A stretch of DNA of 64,000 nucleotides from Hygrophila difformis (taxonomy: Eukaryota > Streptophyta > Magnoliopsida > Lamiales > Acanthaceae), in assembly GCA_030278955.1 (NCBI GenBank), contig JAOANR010000010.1:24768444-24832443 (forward strand), in the 5' to 3' direction. Position numbers and translations under genes: made by a program. This document shows, in pieces, positions 31,187 to 43,732 of the stretch. Under the pieces are notes generated by a model. The model was not told where the DNA came from. It did no database searches and worked only from the letters and a program-made list of their open reading frames with translations. Position 1 is the first letter of the stretch. The number at the start of each line of letters is the position of its first letter.

Positions 31187-33479
31187 ATGCGTCTAAGGTC
31201 TGGACGTTTGGTGAGTGATCTTAAACAGAAGTTTGAAGAAATGTCTCTGCAAGAGAAGACACCTGTTAGAACGTCGTTTGAAGAGGTGACTGAGACGACG
31301 AATGCTGCACCACCACAACAGGGGATCATGCAGACCCCTACATTTGCAGAACAAATGCGGCTCTCGATGACAGAATCGATGGCCGAGTTCATGCCTCTAC
31401 TAACCAGGCATCTTATGGACGTTTTGCGGCCTTCTATGGCCGATCAAATTGACAGAGGCATCAATGCCTTACGAACTCAACAAACTGCTCCTACAACCGC
31501 TCCCGCCAACGGCGCTAACACGCTGCCGGGTTCAGGGCCGTCAGGCGGCCAACTACGAACTTGGGGCACAACACCCATCAGCCAGCCACCACTCCCCAAT
31601 ATGGGAGGCTTGGCTAGTCCACTGGTGAACCCACTCCAGACAGCCTATGCTTTCAACCCGGCGGCACCCCTGATGCCGAATCCTGGACTTGCAGCGCCCC
31701 CAGTGCCCATCTATGGGGCTCCAGGTTGTTTAGTGGCCTCCAGTGTGTCTCTAGGTTGTACGGCGGCCTCTGGTGGCATTGGTGTGCAGCCACATCAAGC
31801 GGCACCTCATGTGCCGAACGTTCCAGTAGGACCCTTCGTGGCGACTCAGCCTTGGGGACAAGCGCCCCAACCTTGGGGGCAGACCCCATTGCAAGGGGGG
31901 CAGACGCCACAACCTTGGGGGCAGGCACCCCAGAATGCAACACAAGCCGCCATGACTCCTACTACACCCCCAGTAGCGATGCCGCCCGTGCAGGCGCCAG
32001 CAGTGTCGCCCGAGTTGCTTGCTGACATGATGCAGCAACACTTTGGCATCCAACTGAGGCCGATAGAGCGGCCTACATACCGCAAGCCATACCCTGATTG
32101 GGTAGATAGCATGCAACCATACCCACGAGGCTTTAAGATGCCTGAATTTTCCACATTCTCAGGGGATGAAGGTAAGTCCACCGTGGAGCATGTGGGGAGG
32201 TTCACTGCACAATGTGGGGAAGCAGCACCGAACGACTGGCTCAAGTTGAGGCTCTTTAGCTCATCCCTCACTGGTCCTGCTTTCGCATGGTATGCGTCGT
32301 TGCGGTCTAATTCTATTCAGAATTGGGCTGACTTGGAGCGAGTCTTCCATGACAGGTTTTACACACCATTGTCACAGGTTAGTCTCGCAGACTTAACTAA
32401 TGCAAGGCAATTTGCCGATGAAACGGCGAGTACTTTCATTAATAGGTTACAACAGCTTAAGGGCCGATGCACGATGGCAATCCCTGATAGGGAAATAGCC
32501 AATATAGCAGTGGCTAACATGCTCGCCTGGAAAAATTCCTGGAAGAACAGGAGGAGCAGTGTCCTACGCGTCGGGTTCACTTCAAGGAAGTAAATTCAGC
32601 GACGAGATGGACGAGACTGTGGAGGTGGCTGTTGCAGAGCTAGTGCAGACAGCCAAGCCACATACATGTGCGGCCCTCAGGCCGCCTAAGCAAAAAGAGG
32701 CCAAGTACAGGCCTGAGGAAGACATTTTCGATATGGGTAGGGCGGACCAAGTGTTCGATGCCTTACTCAAAGACGGGGTAATTAAATTGCCTGAGGGGGA
32801 GAAGTTACCAGCGGCCGAAGACATTTGGGGCCGATCGTTTTGTAAGTGGCATAATTCTTATACTCATAGCATCAGTAAATGCAGGAGTTTTAGGAGTGCC
32901 ATTCAGAATAAAATTAAGGAGGGATGTCTAAAAATTTCAGGTATGAAGGTGGATGTTGAGCCATTCCCTCAGCTGCATGTTGGCGGCTTAGGATTCATCC
33001 CAAATCTAGGCGATGGCGGCTCCAGTAGCCGGACTGACAAGGGGAAAAATCTGATCCCTACCAAGGTCAGGATGTGCAGCTTTGTGGGAGAAGCTATTCA
33101 GCCTGCCGGATTCCTAACGGCGGATGTCACCATTGGATCAAAAACATTGAAGCTAGCATTCTTTGTGGTAAAGCCCAGGACTTGTTACTCTGCATTTCTA
33201 GGACGTGATTGGATCCACGTGGCGCAGTGTGTCCCATCCACGCTGCACCAACAGCTACTCATTTGGGGTGGTGATCAGGTAGAGTTGGTGGAGGCAAACC
33301 CTCAGCCCTTTGTTGGACCAAACATCAACAATGACGAGGCAGTCTTCTGCCTGGAGGATATCCAACTAGCCTCAGCCCTAATTGGTGTGGACTTGGATAT
33401 AGAGTCCATCGATTGTACTTCAAGCGGCTTTAAGTTGCATTCTGCGGATAGCCGACAAGACATATCAAATCCCTTATGA
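31187..33479 (+). pseudogene. Gag plus protease-like region of the gag-only element
   Basis: ATG 31187 opens MRLRSGRLVSDLKQKFEE. A long Pro/Gly/Gln linker with repeated PQPWGQ(A/T)P units follows (about 31850-31935). Then comes the Ty3 Gag capsid domain (PRGFKMPEFSTFSGDEGKST, FSSSLTGPAFAWYASL, FHDRFYTPLSQVSLADL). A frame change lies between about 32500 and 32590. The next frame to 33479 has FCKWHNSYTHSISKCRSF, the CxxH-x-C pattern seen instead of a zinc knuckle. It also has FFVVKPRTCYSAFLGRDWIH and CVPSTLHQQLLIW, the C-terminal part of a retropepsin-like domain. No D-T/S-G active-site motif is seen. The protein would package RNA if expressed; enzymes must come from elsewhere. Confidence 0.8.
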
Positions 33480-35023
33480 TGTGCAACCATGATGTTTACA
33501 TAGACTTGTTACAGCGGCTTGCTGCCACGGAAGTAATGATGGGTGCCGATGACAAGTCCAAAAGCCTGACTGACAGCCGGCCATCCGAGTGGCCATCTCC
33601 TGTGAAGCGGACTTTGCCTAGTCTGGAGGCCAAGGAACCACTTGTAGACATCAACCTCGGCACAGATGCAGATCCTAAAATTGACTAAGGTAAGTGCATC
33701 ACTGCCTGAGGAAGATAGACGCCAGCCAATAGAACAATCAGAATTAAGAAACGAGGCCAATGATGTAATCAAACTTGGAAAGCCGTGGGGCCACCCGACA
33801 AAGCGGCAAAGCCAGACGAACTCGAGGCCACTAAAGGCCTAGAGTGGCGGCCAAAGGAGACTGCGTGGCGGCTGAGGATGATCTAGGTGCAGCCTGAAGC
33901 CGCGAAGCAGAGTCCTAGTTCATCAAACAACAGTATTAGATGTGTTCGGAGAAGATATGGACTAACAAACAAGTGAAGCAAGAAACGAACCTGAGGCACC
34001 ATGGCAGTGGCGACTGGCGCACCCTCAATGGCGGCCTGGGCGTGGAGAGTGGCGGCTGAGGCCTCACCAGTGGCGGCCAAGATCTCATCAGTGGTGGCCT
34101 CAGTGGCGGCCTGGAAAGATGGTGTAGGTTGTTTAGCCAAGTCCTAAGTGAGTAAACGTAATAAAGTAAGCATGCGGTCAAGGAAGCAAAAATCAATTAT
34201 GGCGGTTTCATACGTTGTAAGTCATTCAAGTAATCACAGAAAGATCAAGTAATCCTAGCCACGTTGGTGGTCAACGTTGAGAAGTGAGCCTATCGAAGTA
34301 AGCTTATCAAAGTGAGTCGAAGTTGAGAAGTGAGCCTATCGAAGTGAGCTTATCAAAGTGAGTCGAAGTTGAGAGGTGAGCCTATCGAAGTGAGCCTAAC
34401 GAAGTGAGTCGAAGTTGAGAAGTGAGCCTATCAAAGTGAGCCTATCGAAGTGAGCCTGTCGTAAAGATTCGAACATGCAGGATCACAGCCACGTTGGTGA
34501 CCAACAACATCACGTTGGCGAACACAAATGGCGGCCAAGAAGCCATGAGTGGCGGTCAGGCAGTCCTGTGTGGCGGCTGGAGCCTGTCAGATGGCGGCCG
34601 GGCTTATCCAGGTGGCGGCCAAGCAGCTTGGAAGGACGTTTGAAATAGAGTAGTTTGGAGGCTCCACATGAAGGATCAATAAGTGGTTCAAACAGTGAGA
34701 GTGGCGGCCGGATAGGATGCAAGGGCGGTCAAAGTGTTCTTGATGGAGGTTGATGAAGCACAAGAGGTGGCCGATGTGTCCTCAATGGCGTCTGGTGTGT
34801 CTTCGAGGGTGGCCAAGGAGTTGCGCACGGTGTACGCAGGTGGCGACCGAAGAGGATTTGAGGGCGGCTGAACGGTACAAGTGGAGGCCTGAAAACCCTA
34901 AATGGCGGCCAAGATGTCCAGGCGTGGCTCGGACTCGGATCGAGGGAAGAAGCTCCCGAGGGTCAACGCATAGATTTGTCTTGGGAAACCCTAAAATCAG
35001 ACAAATCACGCGAGGGGGGCATC
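33480..35023 (+). other. Non-coding 3' interior of the gag-only element, GGCGGCC-rich
   Basis: No RT or integrase motif is present in any frame. The stretch is studded with ggcggcc or ggcggct words (for example 33795, 34026, 34060, 34530-34630, 34900) and contains a 46-bp tandem repeat. The short frames here are by-products of the repeats. Confidence 0.7.
34276..34459 (+). repeat. 46-bp tandem repeat, four copies
   Basis: Units start gttgagaagtgagcc at 34276, 34322, 34368 and 34414. Each holds two or three gaagtgagcc(t/a) sub-units. Confidence 0.88.
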
Positions 35024-35489
35024 TTTTAGCCCAATAATAAATTAGGATGTATTAATTGAGGCTTAGTGTTTAATAGCCCATGTAATGAGTCTGTTGGAAT
35101 GCCAGCGTGAGGGGTTATTGAGCCCATTAGAGGAGTAGCCTGAAGACTTCCTGGAGGACGCGTGTCTTGGAGGCAGACGGTTGGATGCCAGCATGAGCCT
35201 TGGCGTGGCGACAGGTGTCCTAGAGGAGTTCGTGGGGTGCCTGACGGTTGAGGGCTCCACTTATAAAAGGCTCAGGGGTTACTCACTTGGAGGGGTCCGA
35301 CAACTCACACGAGAAACTGCACTTTTATTTCTTTATGTTTTCTGTAATTCATTCATTGTCATTTACTTTCATTCTTCCTTTCAGCATTTTAATTTTCTGC
35401 AAGCTTTCTTTCATTCAATTCCTTGTAATCCATCTGACATTATCAATCAAAGAAGAGGCTTTTGTTTTCTATAAATTTTGCGTTCAACA
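35024..35489 (+). repeat. 3' LTR of the gag-only element
   Basis: It is the partner of 30666-31130. Its first bases read TTTTAGCCC instead of TGTTAGCCC, a point change in the terminal TG. Confidence 0.9.
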
Positions 35490-35957
35490 GGGACGAACTG
35501 AACAAAGAACCCCATAATCCCCCCCTCCCCCGTCCACCTTGCTTGCAGCCACGCACAACCCTTATCCCCTAATTGTCCAAGAACGGATCGGCAAGATCCT
35601 CCTAGCTAGGACACAACAGTCCAGATCCAATTACCGATCCACAACGTGGATTTCACAACCTTCCGGAGCATGGACACCAAGGATGATGCCCTCGTCTTTG
35701 CCACCTGAAAATCATACTGTACGTGGTGGCCGTTAAAGATCCGTCCTCACATCCTAGCAAACAACCTATCGAAGAGCATGGAAACAAATATACTACTAGG
35801 ACGACCACCACACAGTTTCGGACAAGAGGACGCCGAACCCATGGAAATATCAACTCTCAAAATTCAAATAGTGAATGCCGACGGATATCCTTATTCCACC
35901 GCTACTGCAGGATCTTTAGTTATAATTGCATGCAATATTATTTTATTTTTCCTATCA

Positions 35958-37117
35958 TGAATGAATCTTAATCTTGTAGTATGTTGGAATGTACAGTGAG
36001 CGGGTTCAGGACCTTTTAAGAGGGAATTCCGCGATATGACAAAGACAAAAAAAAAAGTGGATGTTAATTGTTGCTATATTTGAACCGCGTATCAGTAGGG
36101 AAACAGCTGACAAGTTCATCCGTAGGACTATGGATATCCAAAATCTTTTCGCGTGGAAGCTTCGGGATTTTCTGGAGGTATATGGATTTTGTGGAAAGAT
36201 AATGTGAATATTACTAGTACAATTTTGGAGAGTCATTCAAAATTCATAGATGTCCAAGTTCAGTGTGATGAGGATGAAGACATTTTCTTTACCCTTTTTT
36301 ATTATGTTGCTCCTAATAAAGCTAGCTAGAAGGAGTTGGCTTTGGCTTTGCTTTGTATAAACCGTAACAGATCGGGGCCTTGGCTTTTGGGTGGAGATTT
36401 GAATTGCATTGCTAGTTGAACCACGAGCCCAGAGCAGGGAGGGGGTTCATGTCCAACAAATGCTTATTTAGAGCTTAAGCAATAATGGATGGATGGATAC
36501 TAATGCCATAAAGGAACTAAAAACCTACTTTCGGAAGTAAGTTTACCTGGGCTAGGGGAGGCCCTCTTACTCTTAGGAGGAAATTAGACAGAATGATGGG
36601 TAACAATAGATGGCATCACTGTTGATTCCCAAGATGTACGTACTGTGGAAGTGCTCCCTAGGATCCAATCAGATATCATTCACCACTATTTACAAGGACA
36701 CAACAACATCATACAACTAATAGCTAGAAATCTGGCCGGGGACAGAATTTTCAAATACGAATCCATGCTTGGCAGGGCTTCAGCAGATACAGGAAATTAA
36801 TTAGCACCATATGGTTAGGGGCTGGTGGTACGATTAAAGAGAAGCTGCTATGGGAGAATTGAGAAAACAAACTTTACCCTGGATTAATATAATGAAGAAG
36901 CAAAGTCTCAAGCTAAACCCAAATCCAGAATTAGAGCTAATAGATTAGCTGGGACGATTGAGAGGAATCCACATTGTACTGGATGGATGATACTTTTGCC
37001 AAATGCTTACACACACAGCTCAGTATGGATCTTGGGAAAATATTAGAAACTGAGGAGATAAATTAGATTCTGCGCATTGTTCGTAACTGGAATTTTGTCG
37101 GGGATGACAATGGGAAA
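35958..37117 (+). pseudogene. LINE ORF2 remnant: endonuclease domain
   Basis: Plus-strand reading with stops and shifts gives CWNVQ and GSGPFKREFRDM near the start. It continues with WILWKDNVNITSTILES, FIDVQVQCDEDEDIFF, GPWLLGGDLNCIA, FTWARGGPLTLRRKLDR and finally GDDNGKFF. This is the AP-endonuclease-like domain of plant L1-type LINEs and its link to RT. It belongs with the ORF1 remnant at 29750-30600. It stops where the A-tail of the minus-strand LINE begins, so that LINE inserted here. Confidence 0.75.
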
Positions 37118-37128
37118 TTTTTTTTTTT

Positions 37129-38955
37129 GAGAGAAAGGTATCCTTGATATTGACATAGCAAGTCGATTACAACTTTAAACAGAAATGAAAGTTCAGAGCC
37201 AAATCAACAATAATCGCTACACTTTGAATATGCCACAATAAACTACACTCGAGCTAATACCAAAGGATGAAACTTTCCTATCTTCACCCCTCTCTTGAGG
37301 CAATACCGCGGGTCTTCCCATGGGAGATCACTGGCGACAACAGAAAACTTACACAGGCAGGAGCATCACCCAAGCACAGCCAAATCATTCAAAACATCAA
37401 ATTCATTAAACCAACCGACCTCACCAAGGGAGGGTATTACATGCTCTCCCAGCTGATAGGGCAATAATCAATTGGTGAATCAAATGGCACCCCAAAAACT
37501 TGCTGCATACATCACGATAGCCCTGCTTGTACTATTCAGATCAGTGAAAAGCATCAAAGGGACTAAAATAGGGAAAACGACCATGGCAAAAGGAAGGTTG
37601 TGGAGGTAAGGCTAACTGGGAAAGGACCCTACTTAACTGAGACACGCTAAAACCCCAGGAAGAGCAGAAAAAACACGCAGCATAAAGCGCACCCCGTCAG
37701 TCGACATAGAGACAATATAATGAAGACACCATCGCCAACTTTCAAGAGCTTATTCCATTTACATCCCATACGACCGCCCCTGTAAGACAATAAATCCCAG
37801 TTTCCCCATACATTCTATACATACTATTCATTATTTTCTCATCTCCAATGCTCTTCCTTTTTGTTTTTTGTTTTTTTGTTTTTTCTTTTTTTCTTCTTTT
37901 TCCTTTTTTTTTTCTTTTTTCTTCAGCTTTTACTTCATTTTTCTTCTTATCCAGGGGCGCCAAATCAAAAAACAAAAACAAGGGCCTCGCAACGACTGTT
38001 CTTTCAGATACCCAAACATTAAACCTGAGCTACAACACCCTGTCTCAAAACTAATCAAGACATATACCCCCACACTTACACTAACAAACTCCCACCCAAA
38101 GATTCCAAGAAAAGTTTAGCATATCAACTCAAGTAAATCCCGACTACACCCTATGACACAATGAAAAGCTGTAGATTCAATGGGCATAGTGAGTTTAGAG
38201 GTATGGCATATAGGAAAACAGACTGAGGTAGGAGGACGGATGGCCAACAAAGGTGATCCTAGTCCCTTATCATATTCAATCACTGACATGAATAGGTGCA
38301 AACAAGACGTATATGATGAAGCAAGATTTGGAGTGTCACGATGAACCACATTTGCACTCATCATAGAAAACAAGAAGGTCAGATCTCACCATGTGAATTG
38401 TCGGTTGGCTTAATAAATTCAGTGCAACAAGTCGTCGATCCTGCAGCCACCAGCATCACAAATTTTGAACATCCATTATTCAGAAACATCCGCATCAGCT
38501 TCACCAACCAGCAGCAGCAATCCCAAGTGAAATCGGCAGCAATCATATGGCTCCATAATCTAGTATCAACAACATGTTCAAGACCAGCATCATCTTCATG
38601 GACCTGTATACCAGTAACAATATAAACAGTAGCAGCAACATCGAGCAAACAATCAATTTTGACATCCTCAGCCCTGACCCCAGATTACAATCCTAACATT
38701 AACCCTCCACCTAATATTACCATGCCTTCCTCAATCCCCAATGTATAATGATTCTAGTGTCCCTCAATGTGTCAACTGCATAATCAACAAGCAGATTACT
38801 GTCTATCTATATCACTCTTCCATATGACTTACACCCTCAGCACCGTTTTCGCCTGCCCATCCGCTAGCTCCTAGCTCTCCCTCAGGCCATGTTGTAATCG
38901 AACCCCCTAAGCATTCCGTCCTGCCTTGTCCCCCTGAAACCTTCCCGCACCATGG
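37129..38955 (-). other. 3' untranslated region of LINE E
   Basis: No gene is recognised in 1.8 kb. A pyrimidine tract (T-rich with C and G interruptions) lies at about 37850-37925. The length is long for a plant LINE 3' UTR, so an unrecognised insertion within it is possible. Confidence 0.5.
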
Positions 38956-41006
38956 TCACAACCAAACTTCTACCTTTTCACCACCTATGGCACCCTGCTT
39001 AGCCCATTTATCCGCAACCTCGTTCCGCTCTCTAAGTATATGTTGCACCCGAACCTCCCCCGCACATTCCAACACCTCCAAAATCGGCCCCAACAACCTG
39101 TTAAACCTCCAAGGGAACTGAGCAGGAATGGAGAGCCATCTAACCACATTACTAGAATCGCACTCAAAGACCAAACGTTGCAATGGGAAGCCTTGATCTC
39201 TTACAAGAGCCTGACACACCCTAGAGATTGCTGTGATCTCTGCTTCCGTAGAATCAGTGACTCCAATGGAGTCCGACAAAATATAAATGCACTCTCCTAC
39301 TTCATTCCTAATAACCGCCCCAATGCCCGCCGGTCCAGGGTTCCCCATAGAGGACCCGTCCGTGTTTATTTTCCACCATCCCTCCAACGGCCGCTCCCAC
39401 ACCAGACCACGTCTAGCTGCAATGGCAGTCCTTTTCCTACTCCATGTCCAATCATCCAGGAAGTTAAACCCCAAGTCCCCAGACAAGCTGTGTTCCCTAC
39501 CGTAGCCCACACTCCACCACAACCTAATAACCCATTTAAGTTCTTCCACCACTGCCTCAAAGTCGACTCCTCGCCCCCTAAATATTTTGCCATTTCTGCA
39601 TTTCCAAATGACCCAAATAATTGCCATTCCCGACACCATCCAGTGCTCCCTTTTCCCATATTTAAGTCTGCAATTAAACCATTCTTCCAACAAGTTATCA
39701 ACCTTACCCGGCAAAGCCCAATTAAGGTTGTAGCAATTGATTCCCTGGTACCACAGGGTAGCAGCTACCTCACAGGTGCCAAATAAATGGTCCACGGTTT
39801 CTTGGAACTTTTCACATAGCGGACAGAGACCCCTCGAGGCCTCAAGGCAACCGCGTGCTACCAACACATCCCTTGTAGAAAGGCCATTATTTAGGAGTTT
39901 CCAGACTAGTAACCTTGCCTTCATGGGAACCTTGATCTTCCATAACTTCTTCCAGGTGCACCTCTGTATCATCGTAGTATTTCCATTTGAACGTCGCCAA
40001 CATGATCGAGTGGAAAAAACCCCGTTACTTTCCTTCGGCCAGACAACACGATCAGGCATAAAACGACACAGCTTCGAACTCTCCAGCAGAGCCATCAATT
40101 CTTTCCACATCTCTAACTCCCAATCAAACAACCTCCTTCTAAACACAATATTCCATTCCCAGTTTAATCCAGACCACATTCCAAATTCTGCCAACTTACC
40201 AACCTTGTTGCAAGGCAGGGCATACATTCTAGGAAACAATTCACAAAGAGGCCGACCCCTCACTACCCACACATCTTGCCAAAACCTTGTTCCTTCCCCG
40301 TTTCCAACCATAATTTTGAAACCAGCCTGCTCACCCTCGTCCAGCTCCTCCCAGGACCTACATATGTTACCCCACAACGTTCTCCCACCCTTGGGGGCCG
40401 GAATCAAACAGTCTTCTCCATTGTAGTATTTGGCAGCTATCACTTCCTTCCACAGACCTTGTTCATTTCCGAATCTCCATCTCCACTTATTCAACAATGC
40501 AGTATTGAAGTCTTGTATATTTCGAATTTGAAGACCCCCATCCTCCTTGAGCTGACATAATTTCTCCCACCTAACCGTATGAATTTTTCTAACCCCATTC
40601 CAATCATTCCAGAAAAAGCATCGTTTAAGTTTTTTTAATCTTTGTGCCACTGTCTTTGGGATCTTGAATAATGATAGGAAATAGACCGGCAAACTTCCAA
40701 GAACAGAGTTAATTAAGCATAACCGCCCTGCCTGAGTAAGAAGTCTTCCCTGCCATCCCCTCAATTTTTTCTCCATATTCTCCAAGCAAGGTTTCCATAA
40801 ATCCGTTCCATTGATTCTACCACCGATAGGCACTCCCAAGTACTTCATGGGCCAGTCGCCCACACCACAACCAAGAGTATCTGCCGCTTCCTGTAGCAAA
40901 TCCGCAGGACAATTGATGCCAAATAAGCAAGACTTCCTATAATTTATCCTCAATCCAGTTGCCAGTGTGAGACAACACAAAATTCTTTTGATCAACACCA
41001 CTTGTT
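38956..41006 (-). pseudogene. LINE E ORF2, C-terminal part (RT thumb, zf-RVT, RNase H)
   Basis: From 41001 leftward the frame is open for about 680 residues. The RT end reads GLRINYRKSCLFGINC, YLGVPIGGRINGTDLW and LINSVLGSLPVYFLSLFKIP. The zinc-binding RT-associated segment reads CPLCEKFQETVDHLFGTC. The RNase H domain reads KINTDGSSMGNPGPAGIGAV, STEAEITAI, FECDSSN and RNEVADKWAKQ. The RNase H keeps the DG, E and D/N/D pattern expected of the plant LINE type, which resembles cellular RNase HI. The stop is at 38956. It is the continuation of 46474-48589, cut off by element F. The long plus-strand frames across this region are its shadow. Confidence 0.9.
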
Positions 41007-42264
41007 CGATTGATGATAATGGCCAAATTGACCATTATTTTCAATCTATTTCCGTGTCTAAACATGGGCATTTGATCGCATTCCGGTCTTATTTATATAA
41101 GAAAGCAGTTGAATTTAACAGATTTATGCAAGTTTGTATAAATAATAAGCTGGTATTGAAAAACACAAAAATATTGCTATTTTATTAAATTTGTGTTATA
41201 AAAATCCAAAAAAATGATAAAAATATTAAAAATTCCACATTCGATAATTATGGTTTGGTAGTATCTGTTTGGTGGAACTCGGATCCATTAAACGGAACAC
41301 AAACAAATATCAAGTGGAGCAAATATCCTTATTTATTATATTTTATATTTTGATGTATATATTTTTAGTTTTTATGTTTATCTATTTTTATTTCTGTTTT
41401 CTGCTAGAATTTAAACATTAATTGGTCCACTAATTACTTTTAATTTTAATTGCAGGTGATTGGGCTCATACCCAATTTAAATTAATTTGGTCCAAGAGTC
41501 CAGTCCAAGTGTCTTAGTCCAATCAGTCCAATTCCCAACTCCAAGCCCACTCCAACAATTTATCTAGCCCAAACCACCCTAGCCCAATTATCCTAAGCCC
41601 AATACTCAACCCTAACCCTAACCCTAAAACCTAACCCTGCCTTCCGCCGCCACCGCCGCCGGCCGGCCGGCGACCCCTACCCGAGCCACCATTTTTCTCC
41701 TCCATCCAAATCCCAACATCACCACCACCATCAACCACCTTTGCCATCTCCGACCACCGCCAGTCACCACCCCTCATACCAACTCCGGCAAAGCCCCCAA
41801 ATCCGCCACCACTTCCGCCCCAAATCCATAGCCCAGCAGCCACCCGCATCCTCAACCCCCGCCTCTGTCTCGCCGCCACCACCTCCTCCGATTCCGTTCG
41901 CCGCCGCCCCTTCCGCTCAAATTCGGCAACCACCACGGCCGCCGCCCTTCTCCAACAGCCACCACCTCCACGCCCCGACAGCCCCATCACTGACTTGAAC
42001 ATTTGAAAGAAAAGAAAATGGAGAAGAAACCAGAGACGAGAAATTAGAAAACTGGAAGCGAGAAGAGAAATGGAGGAAATGGAAAACTGGAAAGAAAGGA
42101 ACCTGTCGAGACAAGAAAAATGGAGGAAGAAGCTGTCGAGAAAGGATTGGAGAAGAAAGAAGAGGATGAAAGAAACTGAAACCGAGAGAGAAAACAAGAG
42201 GAACAGAAATGGAGGAAAGAGAAAGAGAAGGAAAGAGAAAAAGAAGCAGAATGGGAAAGACCTG

Positions 42265-42432
42265 CTACGACGCTAGATGAAAGAGGGTACGACGCTACAC
42301 CAGAAGGAAAAAGCAGCTACGACGCTATAGAGAGCTACTACGACGCTATAAGACGCTGAACAAAAGAGCTACGACGCTATACAAAAGCAGCTACGACGCC
42401 AGTGTAGCGTCGTAAGAGAGGATAGCGCCGTA
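42265..42432. repeat. TACGACGCTA word cluster 1 (element F)
   Basis: There are about eight copies of (c/g)tacgacgcta or its complement within 170 bp, mostly in the plus orientation. One inverted pair lies at 42389-42411. Confidence 0.85.
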
Positions 42433-42591
42433 AGCCCATTTCAAATTCCCCCTGTGCATAAATCAGTTGGAAGGGCTGGGACCGGAAGTCCCGCAGTGCA
42501 AATACTTTCGTCTTTTCTCCCCGGACCTCGAAGACCCGTCCCTTCCCACTCAGTTATTGGGCCTAATGGGCCTAGGGTTTTATTACCCACT

Positions 42592-42599
42592 TATAAATA
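42592..42599 (+). promoter_or_regulatory. TATA-like box in element F
   Basis: The sequence tataaata lies within ccacttataaatagctgc. It lies about 160 bp after word cluster 1 and after two gggcc words, an arrangement typical of an LTR promoter. No transcript evidence. Confidence 0.4.
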
Positions 42600-43350
42600 G
42601 CTGCTACTGTTTGGATGAACAGCAGCTCCCATTTTTGAACAGTGCCAAGTGCTGTTAATGGAAAGCTCACAAAAAATTGAAAAATATGCCTAAGTGCTGC
42701 TGGGTTGCTCCCAAAAATTCTAGATAGCTAGTTTAGCTTAATTTATGTAATGTAAGTTAATTTCTGTTAGTTTTAGTGGTAGATTAGCTTGTAAACAGTG
42801 GTTTTCAACCATTTTAGAGTAGCCATTGTCATAGTTTATTGCTTTCTAGTGTAGACAAATTTTGAGAACACACAAACAATGAGTGTTCTTGAATTTTTAT
42901 TGCTTTTTATTGGTGATATACAAGAAAATGATTCAAAAAAAATCTGTCCATGGAATTTATGTCCATAACAGTCACTCTTTTCTTATTTCTTCTTTTTTTT
43001 ACTTGTTTTGGTCACTTGACCACTTTCTTTTTATTTTATTGATATTAACAAATGCTCAAATACTTGACATTCATCCATTTGATGGTTTATTAGTTTAGGT
43101 TTTGTTTAGATTTTAGTTTCTAGTTATGTTTTAGTTTATTTTTTTTTAGTTCAGTAGTTGTCTTATTTTTTTTATTTTTTATTTTTGATGATGTTTTCCT
43201 TTTCTTTAATTTTAGGATTAGTATTATAGATCTAGAAAGTGGATGATCTTCATGTGTTTGTGTATATTCTACAATTTGAGGAAATTTTGGGAAATTTTTG
43301 GCATCTACCACGTCGGGGCACGCATAGTGTCACGACATAATTGGTTAATA

Positions 43351-43610
43351 CTACCTCCGTTCCTTTTTAATTGCAACGGACCCACATTTCACGCAATCCA
43401 ATACGCATTTTCAATCTTCAATAACTCAAATTGCAAACATGTAAAAATTATGAAACTTTGATATTCTAAATCTATGCGATTAGACGAATCTAACAAGATC
43501 TTACTTGACTATTTTTTGTCATATATAACTGTATTAAAAAGTCAAATTAAAGTTACTCAATGAACAGTAACAAAACTCCTACCGTGTCAAATAAAAAGGA
43601 ACGGAGGAAG
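43351..43610. mobile_element. Stowaway MITE 3 (260 bp)
   Basis: The ends are CTACCTCCGTTCC and GGAACGGAGGAAG with TA at 43349-43350 and 43611-43612. It is the same family and length as 19599-19858. It lies inside element F. Confidence 0.9.
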
Positions 43611-43732
43611 TACAAAACAATGAACCATAAAATCCGAAAAATAGGGTTTGCAATCGCATAGATTGCATTACCCGACCAACACTTATGTTCTGGGCTACGT
43701 CGTAGTTGCTTCGGACTTAAGCAAAAATTTGT

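Larger units (their letters stand above)
30666..35489 (+). mobile_element. Complete gag-only LTR retrotransposon (TR-GAG-like, 4.8 kb)
   Basis: The LTRs are 30666-31130 and 35024-35489. They are flanked by the exact TSD gggac (30661-30665, 35490-35494). A primer-site-like aattggcacgcccagtggga follows the 5' LTR and a purine run cgaggggggc precedes the 3' LTR. The interior codes for Gag with a protease-like tail and nothing for RT, RNase H or integrase. It therefore needs another element's enzymes. The LTRs differ at about 14 places in 465 by my count, so the insertion is fairly young. It splits the older plus-strand LINE. Confidence 0.92.

Noticed and set aside
31653..32271. Minus-strand frames of 96-141 codons
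   Set aside because: They are shadows of the Pro/Gln-rich Gag frame on the plus strand.
39040..39786. 248-codon plus-strand frame, and the 229-codon frame that follows it
   Set aside because: They are antisense shadows of the RNase H and zinc-binding part of LINE E ORF2, whose motifs are clear on the minus strand.
42070..42276. Lys/Arg/Glu-rich frame of 68 codons
   Set aside because: It is a reading of a purine-rich tract in element F with no other sign of coding.
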